A DNA stretch of 64,000 bases from Sphingomonas cannabina (lineage in GTDB: Bacteria > Pseudomonadota > Alphaproteobacteria > Sphingomonadales > Sphingomonadaceae). Below, one piece after another: positions 7,794 through 16,646 of this stretch (position 1 is its first letter; each line of letters opens with the position of its first letter). The notes beneath the pieces were generated by a model, which saw only the letters and a program-made list of their open reading frames with translations, ran no database searches and had not been told where the DNA came from. Location of the stretch: the NCBI RefSeq assembly GCF_021391395.1, contig NZ_CP090059.1:1349001-1413000 (forward strand), read 5' to 3'. The translations under genes and the position numbers were made by a program.

Positions 7794-8891
7794 TCAGGCA
7801 GGTTGGTGGGCGCGGATGGCGGCGCGGTCGTTGAGCGCGCGGGCGGCTTCGAGCGGGCGCGGGTCGATCCAGTCGGACAGGCTGAAATCCGCGTCGAGGA
7901 AGCCGTGGGTGAACAGGAATTTCTTCTGCTGGTCGAACAGCGCGACCCGTTCGGGATCGAGCGTCGGGTGCAGCCCTTCGTGCAGGCGGCCATAGGCCTG
8001 GACGACCGCGGCGGCGCTGCCCTCGGTCTCGAACTCCAGGATCGTGCGCAGCCTGTCCGGCTGATCGGCGACCCAGTCGGCGGCGCGCAGCGTCACCGCG
8101 AGGAAGCGCGCCAGCAGGTCGAAATGATCGTCGAGCAGCGACTGGTGGACGGTGATCGGCCGCGGCGTGCCGTTGTTCACGCGGAAGCGCCGGTCGGGGA
8201 GGGCATCGAGATCGATCGCGACGACCAGTCCCGCCTCGCGCGCCTGGTCGAGCGCCGCTGCGCCCTTGACGTAGATCGCATCGACATCGCCGTCGACCAG
8301 TGCCTGGATCGGCCACAGCCGCCCCACGCCGGACCGGCGCGGCGCGAGGTCGCGCCCGCTGCCGCCGATGTTGCGGAGATGGTCCTCGACCTCCACCAGC
8401 ACGACGTCGTCGAGGGTCAGGCCGGCCGAGGCGAGCGCGCCCTTGTAGCCGGCGAGCGACATGCCGCGTGCGATGCTGGTGCCGCGGACGTGGCTGGGGA
8501 TGTCGTTCCTCGTCCAGCCGGGAAGGGCGAGGCGACGGCCGGCGAGGTCCGCGGCGTTGCGGATGCCGGTGTCGGACCGGGTGAGGATGAGCTGGCTCTC
8601 CTCGATCCAGGTGAGGCCGACCAGCTTGGTCGGTTCGCCCTGCGCGCGGGCGGCGATCGCCAGCATGTTGCCGCCTTCGCGGATCAGCGTCGGCAGGCGG
8701 TGGTCATAATGGTGCCGGGCAAGCTCGGAGCCCGATTCCTGCAACGTGCGGATCGCGATGCCGTCGGCGGCGAAGTCCTCGGCGAGCCAGCCGAGCTTGT
8801 AGGCGATGCCGGTCGCGGTGGGCACCGGGCAGCGCGTGAACCAGAGCTCCGCAGGCGTGCTGTCCACTGCCTGTTCCAACACCGTTGCCAT
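7794..8891 (-). CDS. DszB-like sulfinate desulfinase, paralogue 2
   Basis: A 365-residue cytoplasmic-looking protein and first gene of the operon dszB2-aldolase-dszA-dszB1. FTRCPVPTATG puts Cys21 at the DszB nucleophile. ARHHYDHRLPTLIREGGN gives His61 and Arg71 with the DszB spacing of 10, plus Gly74. All three catalytic-type residues are present. The later NNGTPRPITVHQSLLDDHFD and DWIDPRPLEAAR are shared with the other two copies. A perfect sigma54 promoter lies 38-52 bp upstream of the start. The family reaction is hydrolysis of a sulfinate to sulfite. Copies 2 and 3 look closer to each other than to copy 1. Confidence 0.73.
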   Translation of the reverse strand: MATVLEQAVDSTPAELWFTRCPVPTATGIAYKLGWLAEDFAADGIAIRTLQESGSELARHHYDHRLPTLIREGGNMLAIAARAQGEPTKLVGLTWIEESQLILTRSDTGIRNAADLAGRRLALPGWTRNDIPSHVRGTSIARGMSLAGYKGALASAGLTLDDVVLVEVEDHLRNIGGSGRDLAPRRSGVGRLWPIQALVDGDVDAIYVKGAAALDQAREAGLVVAIDLDALPDRRFRVNNGTPRPITVHQSLLDDHFDLLARFLAVTLRAADWVADQPDRLRTILEFETEGSAAAVVQAYGRLHEGLHPTLDPERVALFDQQKKFLFTHGFLDADFSLSDWIDPRPLEAARALNDRAAIRAHQPA

Positions 8892-8928
8892 CGCCAGTCT
8901 CCTTCGGCGGTTCCTGCCGGAAGAAGGA

Positions 8929-8943
8929 GCAAGGGACGTGCCA
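8929..8943 (-). promoter_or_regulatory. Sigma54 (RpoN) promoter of the dszB2 operon
   Basis: Read on the minus strand the sequence is TGGCACGTCCCTTGC, an exact match to the sigma54 consensus TGGCAC-N5-TTGC. Transcription would begin near 8917, about 25 bp before the ATG of dszB2. It predicts control by an enhancer-binding protein, and such a gene ends 164 bp upstream. Confidence 0.85.
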
Positions 8944-8962
8944 AGCGCGATCCGCCCGGAAT

Positions 8963-8980
8963 TGCGTCGGTCTGGACGCA
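8963..8980. promoter_or_regulatory. Inverted repeat upstream of the dszB2 sigma54 promoter
   Basis: TGCGTC and GACGCA form perfect 6-bp arms around a 6-bp spacer, ending 20 bp above the -24 element. It could be a binding site for the sigma54 activator or another regulator. It is close for an enhancer, so this is only a candidate. Confidence 0.3.
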
Positions 8981-9054
8981 GGGGCGGCGGGACGGTGCGC
9001 GATATTCAGCAGCGAGCGTGGTGAGTTTTCACCGAAGCGCCCTCGCGTCGCCCG

Positions 9055-10185
<1,131 letters not shown>

Positions 10186-10216
10186 GGGTTCCTCCCGATC
10201 TGCCCGGAAGGATAGC

Positions 10217-10222
10217 AGTATA
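10217..10222 (-). promoter_or_regulatory. Putative -10 box of the SfnR-like gene
   Basis: On the minus strand this reads TATACT, directly below the 10223-10245 dyad and 31 bp above the ATG. With a 17-bp spacer the -35 hexamer would be TTTCCT, the outer end of the dyad, so a protein bound there would compete with sigma70-type RNA polymerase. Confidence 0.4.
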
Positions 10223-10245
10223 ATCCCTAGTGAATAAGTAGGAAA
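10223..10245. promoter_or_regulatory. TCCTA-N9-TAGGA-type dyad before the SfnR-like gene
   Basis: ATCCCTA and TAGGAAA flank 9 bases. The site shares 17 of 23 positions with one upstream of TonB receptor 2 (24562-24584), and its half-sites match one before the peroxiredoxin (57307-57329). It fills the 78-bp gap between dszB3 and the activator gene and overlaps the likely -35. The binding protein is unknown. Confidence 0.5.
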
Positions 10246-10263
10246 TAAAGGGCGGGACCTAGC

Positions 10264-11331
10264 TCAGCTTTCAACCATCGTCGGCGAGTCCGTGCCGAGG
10301 GCGGCGCGCCGGCGCATCGCGGCCTGCAGCGGACGCGGATCGACCCAGCGGGCGATGTCCACCGGCTCCTCCAGAAAACCGTGCAACCACAGGAAGTTGG
10401 CTTGCGTGCCGAGCATCCCGATCCGGTCGGCCGAAAGATCGGGATGGAGCGAGCGATGGAAGTCATTGCGATAGGCGGCGTCGACGCCGACGCTGCCGGC
10501 GAGCGTCTCCTGCGCCAGGATGTGCTTCAGCCGCGCCAGGTTGGTCGAGGCCCAGTCGGCGGCGCGGAGGGTCTGCTCGAGGAAGCGGACGACGAGGTCG
10601 AAGTGATGCTCGATCATATGTTCGTGCACGGTGATCGGGCGCGGCGTGCCGTTGTTCACGCGCGCGAGCCGGCTCGGATAGGCGTCGAGGTCGATGCCGA
10701 TCGACAGACCGAGCCGGGCGGCGTTCTCCGCCGCGGCGGCGCCCTTCACATAGACCGCGTCGACTCGGCCGGCGGCAAGCCACTCTAGGCCGAGCCACAG
10801 GCGCCGCATGCCCTGTGCGCTCGGCTGTTCCACCGGCGGGGCCGGGACGTCGACCAGTTCCACATCCTCGAGATCGAGCCCGCCCAGCACCAGCGCGCTG
10901 CGGATGCCGTGGAGCGACATACCCCGCGCGATGCTCTCTCCGCGCGTGCGCGCGAAGCCTGGGAGGGCGAAGCGTAGCCCCTTGAGGTCCGCCGGCGCCA
11001 TGATCCGCGTGTCGGGGCGGACCATGATCGCCTGGCGCTCGTCGATCCAGGTGAGGCCGATCACGCGCGTCGGCGCGCCCAGCGCCCGCGCGGCGAGCGC
11101 CTGGATGTTGCCGCCTTCGCGGAAGAGATAGCGGGCCTGGCGCTCCGGATCGGGCGCGACGAGGTTGAGCCCGCCCTCGCGGACGCGCTTGACCGCGATG
11201 CCGTCGCGTCCGAACTCCTCGGTCATCCAGCCGAGCGACCAGGCGACGCCCGATGCCGCTGGGACGGGACATCGCGTGATCCAGATGCAGTCGGGCGTGT
11301 CCTCATCCAGTGCGGCGGCGCATCCGGACAT
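10264..11331 (-). CDS. DszB-like protein, paralogue 3, with the catalytic His position replaced
   Basis: A 355-residue protein starting MSGCAAALDED, with AAGGGAGA as ribosome site. It keeps ITRCPVPAASG (Cys21) and LFREGGN (Arg71, Gly74). The position equal to DszB His60 and to His61 of copy 2 holds Asp61 (VAPDPERQAR). The conserved NNGTPRPITVHEHMIEHHFD and RWVDPRPLQAAM are present. It stands alone after its own sigma54 promoter and diverges from the ssu operon. It may be a desulfinase with altered chemistry, a different hydrolase, or a cytoplasmic binding protein. The open frame upstream of 11331 is not coding because it overlaps the promoter and the ssuA gene. Confidence 0.68.
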   Translation of the reverse strand: MSGCAAALDEDTPDCIWITRCPVPAASGVAWSLGWMTEEFGRDGIAVKRVREGGLNLVAPDPERQARYLFREGGNIQALAARALGAPTRVIGLTWIDERQAIMVRPDTRIMAPADLKGLRFALPGFARTRGESIARGMSLHGIRSALVLGGLDLEDVELVDVPAPPVEQPSAQGMRRLWLGLEWLAAGRVDAVYVKGAAAAENAARLGLSIGIDLDAYPSRLARVNNGTPRPITVHEHMIEHHFDLVVRFLEQTLRAADWASTNLARLKHILAQETLAGSVGVDAAYRNDFHRSLHPDLSADRIGMLGTQANFLWLHGFLEEPVDIARWVDPRPLQAAMRRRAALGTDSPTMVES

Positions 11332-11381
11332 CCGATCCGTCTCCCTTTCATTGGCGAGGCTAGGCGCCAGCAAAGGATTGA

Positions 11382-11396
11382 GCAAAGGACGTGCCA
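11382..11396 (-). promoter_or_regulatory. Sigma54 promoter of dszB3
   Basis: The minus strand reads TGGCACGTCCTTTGC, an exact TGGCAC-N5-TTGC match, about 51 bp upstream of the dszB3 ATG. It faces away from the ssu promoter, with 143 bp between the two elements, so one set of activator sites could serve both. Confidence 0.85.
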
Positions 11397-11539
11397 AGTC
11401 GTCGGAGGCTGATCGGCTCATACCCCTGTCGACCGGACCGCTGCATTTCGCGCAGTTCCATGCGGCGCGCTGCTTCGAATTGCGCAGTGAAACGGCCCCC
11501 CAACGCCTGGTTCCGGCTTCCCGCTCTGGGGCCCGCGCT

Positions 11540-11554
11540 TGGCACGTGAAGTGC
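11540..11554 (+). promoter_or_regulatory. Sigma54 promoter of the ssu operon
   Basis: TGGCACGTGAAGTGC matches the consensus except one base of the -12 box (GTGC for TTGC); the essential GG and GC are kept at the right spacing. Predicted transcription starts near 11566, which excludes the upstream ATG at 11539 and supports the GTG start of the binding-protein gene at 11584. Confidence 0.75.
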
Positions 11555-11583
11555 ATCGTGCCGGCGGAAAGGAGCCTCACGAC

Positions 11584-12696
11584 GTGGCAAATCCGAAATC
11601 GCGCAGCCTGTGGATCGGTGCGGTCGTCCTCGCCCTGGTCGCCGCTGCGGTCGCGTTTCAGTTCCTTGGCCGGGACCGGGCCAGCGATCCGCCCAAGACC
11701 GTGACCATCGCCGGTATCGCCTATCCCTACGAAGGACGGCAGGTCTACAACGGACTGACCGGCGTGGTCATCGAGCAGGGCTGGCTCAAGTCGGAGCTGG
11801 CGAAGCGCGGCGTCGAGCTCGCCTTCACGCCGGTGCCGACCGCGGTCGGCGGGCCGCTGATCAACGAGGGTTTCTCCGGCAAGCGGATCGATTTCGCGGG
11901 ATACGGAGACTTCCCGGCGATCATCGCGGTGTCGGGGGGCGTACCGCTCAAGCTGGTCGCGCCGATCGGGAGCGGACAGAACTCCTACCTGGTCGTCCGC
12001 AACGGCCTCGCGGCGAAGAGCATCGCCGACCTCAAGGGCAAGCGCATCGCGCTCCACCGCGGGCGGCCGTGGGAGCTGCCCTTCTCCAAGCTGCTCGACG
12101 CCAACGGGCTGAAGCTCAGCGATTTCACCATCGTCAACATCAACCCCGCCGCCACGCCTGCGGCGCTCGCCTCCGGCAACGTCGACGCGGCCTTCCTGCT
12201 GTTCGACGGGCTGCTGCTCGAGCAGAAGGGGATCGGCCATGTGATCTGGTCGACCAAGCAGGCGCCGGCGGACTGGAAGATGCGCGCCGAGCTGTTCGGG
12301 CGCGGCGATTTCGTCGACGACAATCCGCAGCTCACGCAGCTGGTGGTCGATGCCTATGTCCGCGCCGCCGCCTGGTCCGCGCGCGAGGAGAACCGTGCCG
12401 AGGTGATCCGCGATGCCGCACGCGGATCGGTGCCCGAGGACGTCATCGCCAGGGACTATGCGGAGTCCGGCATCCCGTGGCGGGATCGCTTCTCCCCGCT
12501 GTTCCGGCCCGAGGTCGCGGAGCATTACCGCGCTGCCGCAGCCTACGCCTATGACCGCGGGCTGGTGCGCAGCAAGATCGACGCCGACCGGCTGCTCGAC
12601 GACCGGTTCGTCACCCGATCGCTGCACAATCTGAAGCTCGAAGGCTTCTGGAACGCGCCGGCCGCGTCGGCGGTGGCGGCAAGGACGGACTCGTGA
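11584..12696 (+). CDS. ssuA: Sulfonate/nitrate-type ABC transporter substrate-binding protein
   Basis: A 370-residue protein from the GTG at 11584, with AAGGAG about 9 bp before it. An N-terminal hydrophobic stretch (SLWIGAVVLALVAAAVAFQF) is a signal peptide or anchor. The body is an SsuA/NrtA-type binding protein: VVIEQGWLKSELAKRGVELAF, INEGFSGKRIDFAGYGDFPA, VVRNGLAAKSIADLKGKRIA. It captures a sulfonate-like anion in the periplasm and passes it to the two permeases that follow. The next gene starts inside its stop (GTGA overlap). The symbol marks the family; sulfonate specificity is inferred from the SsuD enzyme in the operon. Confidence 0.8.
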   Translation: MANPKSRSLWIGAVVLALVAAAVAFQFLGRDRASDPPKTVTIAGIAYPYEGRQVYNGLTGVVIEQGWLKSELAKRGVELAFTPVPTAVGGPLINEGFSGKRIDFAGYGDFPAIIAVSGGVPLKLVAPIGSGQNSYLVVRNGLAAKSIADLKGKRIALHRGRPWELPFSKLLDANGLKLSDFTIVNINPAATPAALASGNVDAAFLLFDGLLLEQKGIGHVIWSTKQAPADWKMRAELFGRGDFVDDNPQLTQLVVDAYVRAAAWSAREENRAEVIRDAARGSVPEDVIARDYAESGIPWRDRFSPLFRPEVAEHYRAAAAYAYDRGLVRSKIDADRLLDDRFVTRSLHNLKLEGFWNAPAASAVAARTDS

Positions 12697-13436
12697 CGGC
12701 GCGCTCCGCGTTGATCGCGCCGCTGGTCCTGCTCGCGCTGTGGCAGCTTGCCTGCCTCAGCGGCGTGTTCCCGGCGCAGGTGCTGGTGCCGCCGAGCGAG
12801 GTGGCGCGCGCGCTCGCCTCGCTCGCCGAGACCGGCGAGTTGCAGCGCCACATCGGTGAGAGCATGTTCCGGCTGGCGCTGGGCTTCGCGATCGGCGCGT
12901 CCGCCGGCCTCGCCTTCGGGGCGGGCATCGCCTTGTCGCCGCTGGCCGAGGCCGCGCTGGCGCCGCTGTTCCTGGCGCTGTGGCAGGTGCCGGTGATCGC
13001 CTTCGTGCCGATGCTGGTGATCTTCCTCGGCATCGACGAGCCCTTCAAGGTGGCGGTGGTCGCGCTCGCCGCGTTCTTCCCGGTGGCGCTCGCGACCTTC
13101 GACGGCGTGCGCGGCGTGCCCCGGGCCTGGTTCGAGGTGGCGCGGGTCTATCGCCTTCAGCTGCCCGACCTCATCCGCCGCATCCTGATCCCTGCGACCG
13201 TGCCCGCCGTGCTGACCGGGCTGCGCGTGGCGCTGACCCGCGCCTGGGTGGTGCTCGTCGCCGCCGAGCTGCTCGCGGCCGACAGCGGGATCGGGCAGAT
13301 GATGGAGATGGGCCGCCAGCTCTTCCGCATCGACGTGGTGCTGGCGGGCGTGGTGGTGAGCGGGCTGATCGGCTTCGCGCTCGATCGCGGCGCCAAGGCG
13401 ATCGAGCGCCGCGCGACGCGGTGGAGGACGGCATGA
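12693..13436 (+). CDS. ssuC: ABC transporter permease, SsuC type, first copy
   Basis: A 247-residue inner-membrane protein with six predicted hydrophobic segments and the family opening LLALWQLACLSGVFP. The cytoplasmic EAA loop reads EVARVYRLQLPDLIRRILIP. GTG start overlaps the ssuA stop by four bases, and its own stop overlaps the next ATG (ATGA), so all are translationally coupled. Two different permeases in one operon imply a heterodimeric channel, whereas the E. coli ssu system has a single permease gene. Confidence 0.82.
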   Translation: MTARSALIAPLVLLALWQLACLSGVFPAQVLVPPSEVARALASLAETGELQRHIGESMFRLALGFAIGASAGLAFGAGIALSPLAEAALAPLFLALWQVPVIAFVPMLVIFLGIDEPFKVAVVALAAFFPVALATFDGVRGVPRAWFEVARVYRLQLPDLIRRILIPATVPAVLTGLRVALTRAWVVLVAAELLAADSGIGQMMEMGRQLFRIDVVLAGVVVSGLIGFALDRGAKAIERRATRWRTA

Positions 13437-14212
13437 GCGCCCTGCTGTCCCGCCGCTGGGCGCGGGTCGCGATCGGGCTGGCAGCGCCGGCGCTGATCCT
13501 CGCCTGGTGGCAATGGCAGGCGACCTCCGGCGACGCCCGCGCGCTCGCCTTCGCGCCGCTGGGCTCGATCGGATCCGCCTTCGTCGAGCTCGCCGGAAAC
13601 GGCTCGCTGTTCCTCGACATGTTCGCGACATTGTCGCGCAGCCTGACCGGGTTGGCGATCGGGGGCACGCTCGGCATCGCCATCGGCGTCGCGATGGCGG
13701 TCTGGCGCCCGCTCGACCGCGTGCTCGGCCCGCTGCTGCATGCGGTCCGGCAGGTGCCGCTGATCGGCTGGCTGCCGCTGCTCGGCCTGTGGTTCGGCAC
13801 GGGTCGGGGAACCGAACTGATCGTGGTCAGCATGTCGGCCTTCTTCCCGTCGATGCTGAACAGCTATGAGGGCGTCGCCAATGTCGAGCGGCGCTATCTC
13901 GACGTCGGGCAGGTCTATGGCTTCACGCCCGTGCAGCGTTTCCGGCTGATCCTGCTGCCTGCGGCGATGCCGCTGATCCTGACCGGACTCACCCAGGCGC
14001 TCGCCTTCTCCTGGATCGCTTCGATCGCGAGCGAGCTGCTGCTCGGCACCGGCGGCGGGCTGGGGGTGACGATGCAGCTCGCGCAGATGCAGCAGCGGCT
14101 CGACATCATCCTGGTCGCGATCATCGCCACCGCGCTGCTGGGCTTCGTCATCAATCACCTCTTCCGCCGCCTCCGCGCGCATCTGCTGCGCTGGCAGGCG
14201 GCGCCCCTCTGA
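13433..14212 (+). CDS. ssuC: ABC transporter permease, SsuC type, second copy
   Basis: A 259-residue permease starting MSALLSRRWARVAIGL, coupled to the first copy by an ATGA overlap. It has six hydrophobic segments, an LPLLGLWFGTGRGTELIVV stretch and the EAA-type loop YLDVGQVYGFTPVQRFRLIL. Open frame continues far upstream, but that region encodes the first permease. Together with the previous gene it should form the membrane channel for the SsuA cargo, powered by the ATPase 11 bp downstream. Confidence 0.82.
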   Translation: MSALLSRRWARVAIGLAAPALILAWWQWQATSGDARALAFAPLGSIGSAFVELAGNGSLFLDMFATLSRSLTGLAIGGTLGIAIGVAMAVWRPLDRVLGPLLHAVRQVPLIGWLPLLGLWFGTGRGTELIVVSMSAFFPSMLNSYEGVANVERRYLDVGQVYGFTPVQRFRLILLPAAMPLILTGLTQALAFSWIASIASELLLGTGGGLGVTMQLAQMQQRLDIILVAIIATALLGFVINHLFRRLRAHLLRWQAAPL

Positions 14213-14222
14213 CCGGGAGACC

Positions 14223-15071
14223 ATGATGTTTCAGGAAGCCCTGCCGAAACCGGCCGCCGAGGCGCCACCTGTACCGCGCGGCGCGCTGTCGATCACCGAT
14301 CTCCATAAGAGCTTCACCATCGGCGGCACGCCGCGGCCGGCGCTCGAGGGCATCAACCTGACAGTCAAGCCCGGGGAGTTCGTCAGCATCGTCGGCGCCT
14401 CCGGATGCGGCAAGTCGACGCTGCTCCGGCTGATCGTCGGGCTCGATCACGACTATGGCGGCGAGATCCGCCTCGACGGCGAGCGGATCGCCACCACCAG
14501 CCTCGATCGCGGCATCGTCTTCCAGGACCATCGCCTGTTTCCCTGGATGACGCTCGAGCAGAACATCGAGCTGGCGCTGCTCAACACCGGCACGCCCAAG
14601 GCGCGCCGGGCGCAGATCGTCGCCGACCATATCGCGCTGGTGAACCTCAAGGGGTTCGAGCAGGCCTATCCGCACCAGCTCTCGGGCGGCATGGCGCAGC
14701 GCGCGGCGATCGCCCGCGCGCTGGTGACCGCGCCCAAGCTGCTGCTGCTCGACGAGCCGCTCGGCGCGCTCGACGCGCTGACGCGGGTGCATGTCCAGAA
14801 CGAGCTGCAGCGCATCTGGATGGCGCAGCGCTCGGCCATGCTGATGGTGACGCACGACGTCGAGGAGGCGCTCTACCTCGGCGACCGCGTGGTGGTGATG
14901 GCGCCGAGCCCCGGCCGCATCCGCCGGATCGTCGAGGTGAACCTGCCGCACCCGCGCGAGCGCGGCGCGCCGCTGCTCCACAAGCTCAAGGACGAGATCC
15001 TCGCAGAGCTGACCGCGACGCCAAGCGATCCCGCCAATCTCGTGCGCCTGCCGGCGCGGGAGGAGCGCTGA
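14223..15071 (+). CDS. ssuB: ABC transporter ATP-binding protein, SsuB/TauB type
   Basis: A 282-residue ATPase. Walker A GASGCGKST is at residues 58-66, the Q-loop VFQDHRLFPW near 100, the signature LSGGM at 153-157, Walker B LLLLDEP at 173-179, the D-loop GALD follows and the switch His is 211. This full set marks an active importer ATPase of the nitrate/sulfonate/taurine class. Two Met codons in tandem open the frame. Its TGA overlaps the ATG of the nitroreductase gene by one base. Confidence 0.88.
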   Translation: MMFQEALPKPAAEAPPVPRGALSITDLHKSFTIGGTPRPALEGINLTVKPGEFVSIVGASGCGKSTLLRLIVGLDHDYGGEIRLDGERIATTSLDRGIVFQDHRLFPWMTLEQNIELALLNTGTPKARRAQIVADHIALVNLKGFEQAYPHQLSGGMAQRAAIARALVTAPKLLLLDEPLGALDALTRVHVQNELQRIWMAQRSAMLMVTHDVEEALYLGDRVVVMAPSPGRIRRIVEVNLPHPRERGAPLLHKLKDEILAELTATPSDPANLVRLPAREER

Positions 15072-15679
15072 TGGCGCGTCGGCCGGATCATCCCGTCGAG
15101 CCGCTGTTCGTCGACCGCTGGTCGCCGCGCAGCTTCACCGCGGAGCCGGTGCCTGATGCGGTGCTGCTGAGCGCGTTCGAGGCGGCGCGCTGGGCGCCGT
15201 CGGCATCGAATGCGCAGCCGTGGCGCTTCCTGATCGCGCGCCACGGCGACGCGCATTGGGAGGATTTCGTCGGCCTGCTGGCGCCGCGCAACGCGCTCTG
15301 GGCGAGCCGGGCGTCGGCGCTGATCGTGGTGCTCTCGGTGCTGCAGGTCGAACGGCGCGGTGAGATCGTGGCGAACGTCTCGCACAGCTTCGATACCGGC
15401 GCGGCCTGGACGAACTTCGCGCATCAGGCGCTGCTGCTCGGCTGGCATACCCATGGCATCGGCGGCTTCGACCGCGCGGCCGCACGCGAGCGGCTCGCGG
15501 TGCCAGAAGACCATGCGGTCGAGATGATCGTCGCGCTCGGGCGGCTGGGGAGCCTCGATACGCTCCATCCCGAATTCCACGCGGGCGAGAGCCCCAGTGG
15601 CCGCCGGCCGCTCGACGAGACGGTGTTCGCGGGCCGACTGGGGCTGCCCGCCTTCGCAAGCGAGAGGAACGCGGCATGA
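15071..15679 (+). CDS. Nitroreductase-family FMN protein
   Basis: A 202-residue protein with the nitroreductase signatures RWSPRSFTAEPVPD, ARWAPSASNAQPWRF and a C-terminal EMIVALGRLG. The family binds FMN and transfers electrons from NAD(P)H to nitro groups, quinones or free flavin. It sits between the transporter ATPase and two flavin monooxygenases, with one-base and ATGA overlaps on either side. No SsuE-type flavin reductase is seen in the operon, so this protein may supply FMNH2 to them. That role is inferred from position only. Confidence 0.8.
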   Translation: MARRPDHPVEPLFVDRWSPRSFTAEPVPDAVLLSAFEAARWAPSASNAQPWRFLIARHGDAHWEDFVGLLAPRNALWASRASALIVVLSVLQVERRGEIVANVSHSFDTGAAWTNFAHQALLLGWHTHGIGGFDRAAARERLAVPEDHAVEMIVALGRLGSLDTLHPEFHAGESPSGRRPLDETVFAGRLGLPAFASERNAA

Positions 15680-16638
15680 CCATCCACAGCTATTGGCAGA
15701 TCGACGTCGCCGAGGAGCCGGCGCGGTCGGAACCGAGCGCGCGGCCGCGCGGGCCGACGCTGTTCCGCGACGTGCGGACACCGACGCTGAACCGCTACGA
15801 CTATTACGCCCAGATCGCGCAGGCGGCGGCGCAGACGGCGTTCGATGGCGTGTTCCTGCCGCATCGGCCGCAATCGGACGACAGCCGTATCGTCGCGGCC
15901 GCGATCGCGCGCGAGGTGCGGCGGATCACGCTGATCGCGGAATTTCCGGCCTGGTCCGGCTCGGCGGTCTATGCCGCCAAGCAGGCGGTCAGCTTCCAGC
16001 GGGCGGCGCACGGCCGGCTCGGCTGGGCGATCGCGCCGTCGGCCGATCCCGCCGTCCGCGCCCGCGACGGCGATCACGTGCCGGAGGACGAGCTCGTCGA
16101 ACGGATCGAGGAACTGCTCGAGGTCGCGCGCGGCGTCCATGGCGAGCGGCCCTATTCCTTCGCCGGCAGGCATTTCGAGGTGCAGGATGGCGGTTTCGAC
16201 GCGCCGCTCAACCGCGTGGCGTTTCCCCGCGTATTCCTCCAGGGTGAGAGCGAGGAGGCGTTGGCGCTGTCGGCGCGCGCCGCCGACGTGCATCTCTTCG
16301 CTGCGGCACCGCTGGCGAAGCTCCGGGCGCTGGTCGAGACGCTGGACACGCTGGCGCTGAGGGAGGGTCGGTCGGTCGCCTTCGGGCTGATCCAGCCGGT
16401 GCTCGCCCGCGAGGATCAGGACGAGGCCCGGGCGGACGCGAACCGCATCGCCATCGGCGGCGACGCGATCGTCGGCACCTATGACGAGGTGGCGGCGCGG
16501 CTGGCCGCGCTGGCGGCGCTCGGCATCACCCATTTCGTGCTGACCGCGCCGTCCTCGCTCGAGGAAGCGTATCGCATCGGCCAGCATGTCCTTCCCCGCT
16601 TCCATGCGCTGACCGAGCGCGTTCCCGCTGCTGCCTGA
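15676..16638 (+). CDS. Luciferase-like (LLM class) flavin monooxygenase
   Basis: A 320-residue protein, shorter than SsuD (about 380). It opens with TIHSYWQIDV, continues with YYAQIAQAAAQTAFDGVFLPH and RITLIAEFPAWSGSAVYAAKQAVSF, and ends with GITHFVLTAPSSLEEAYRIG. These match the TIM-barrel SsuD-like branch. It probably oxidises an organosulfur compound with FMNH2 and oxygen, but the exact substrate cannot be read. It starts inside the nitroreductase stop and is followed 8 bp later by a fuller SsuD homologue, so the operon encodes two related but non-identical enzymes. Confidence 0.75.
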   Translation: MTIHSYWQIDVAEEPARSEPSARPRGPTLFRDVRTPTLNRYDYYAQIAQAAAQTAFDGVFLPHRPQSDDSRIVAAAIAREVRRITLIAEFPAWSGSAVYAAKQAVSFQRAAHGRLGWAIAPSADPAVRARDGDHVPEDELVERIEELLEVARGVHGERPYSFAGRHFEVQDGGFDAPLNRVAFPRVFLQGESEEALALSARAADVHLFAAAPLAKLRALVETLDTLALREGRSVAFGLIQPVLAREDQDEARADANRIAIGGDAIVGTYDEVAARLAALAALGITHFVLTAPSSLEEAYRIGQHVLPRFHALTERVPAAA

Positions 16639-16646
16639 GGTGTCCC

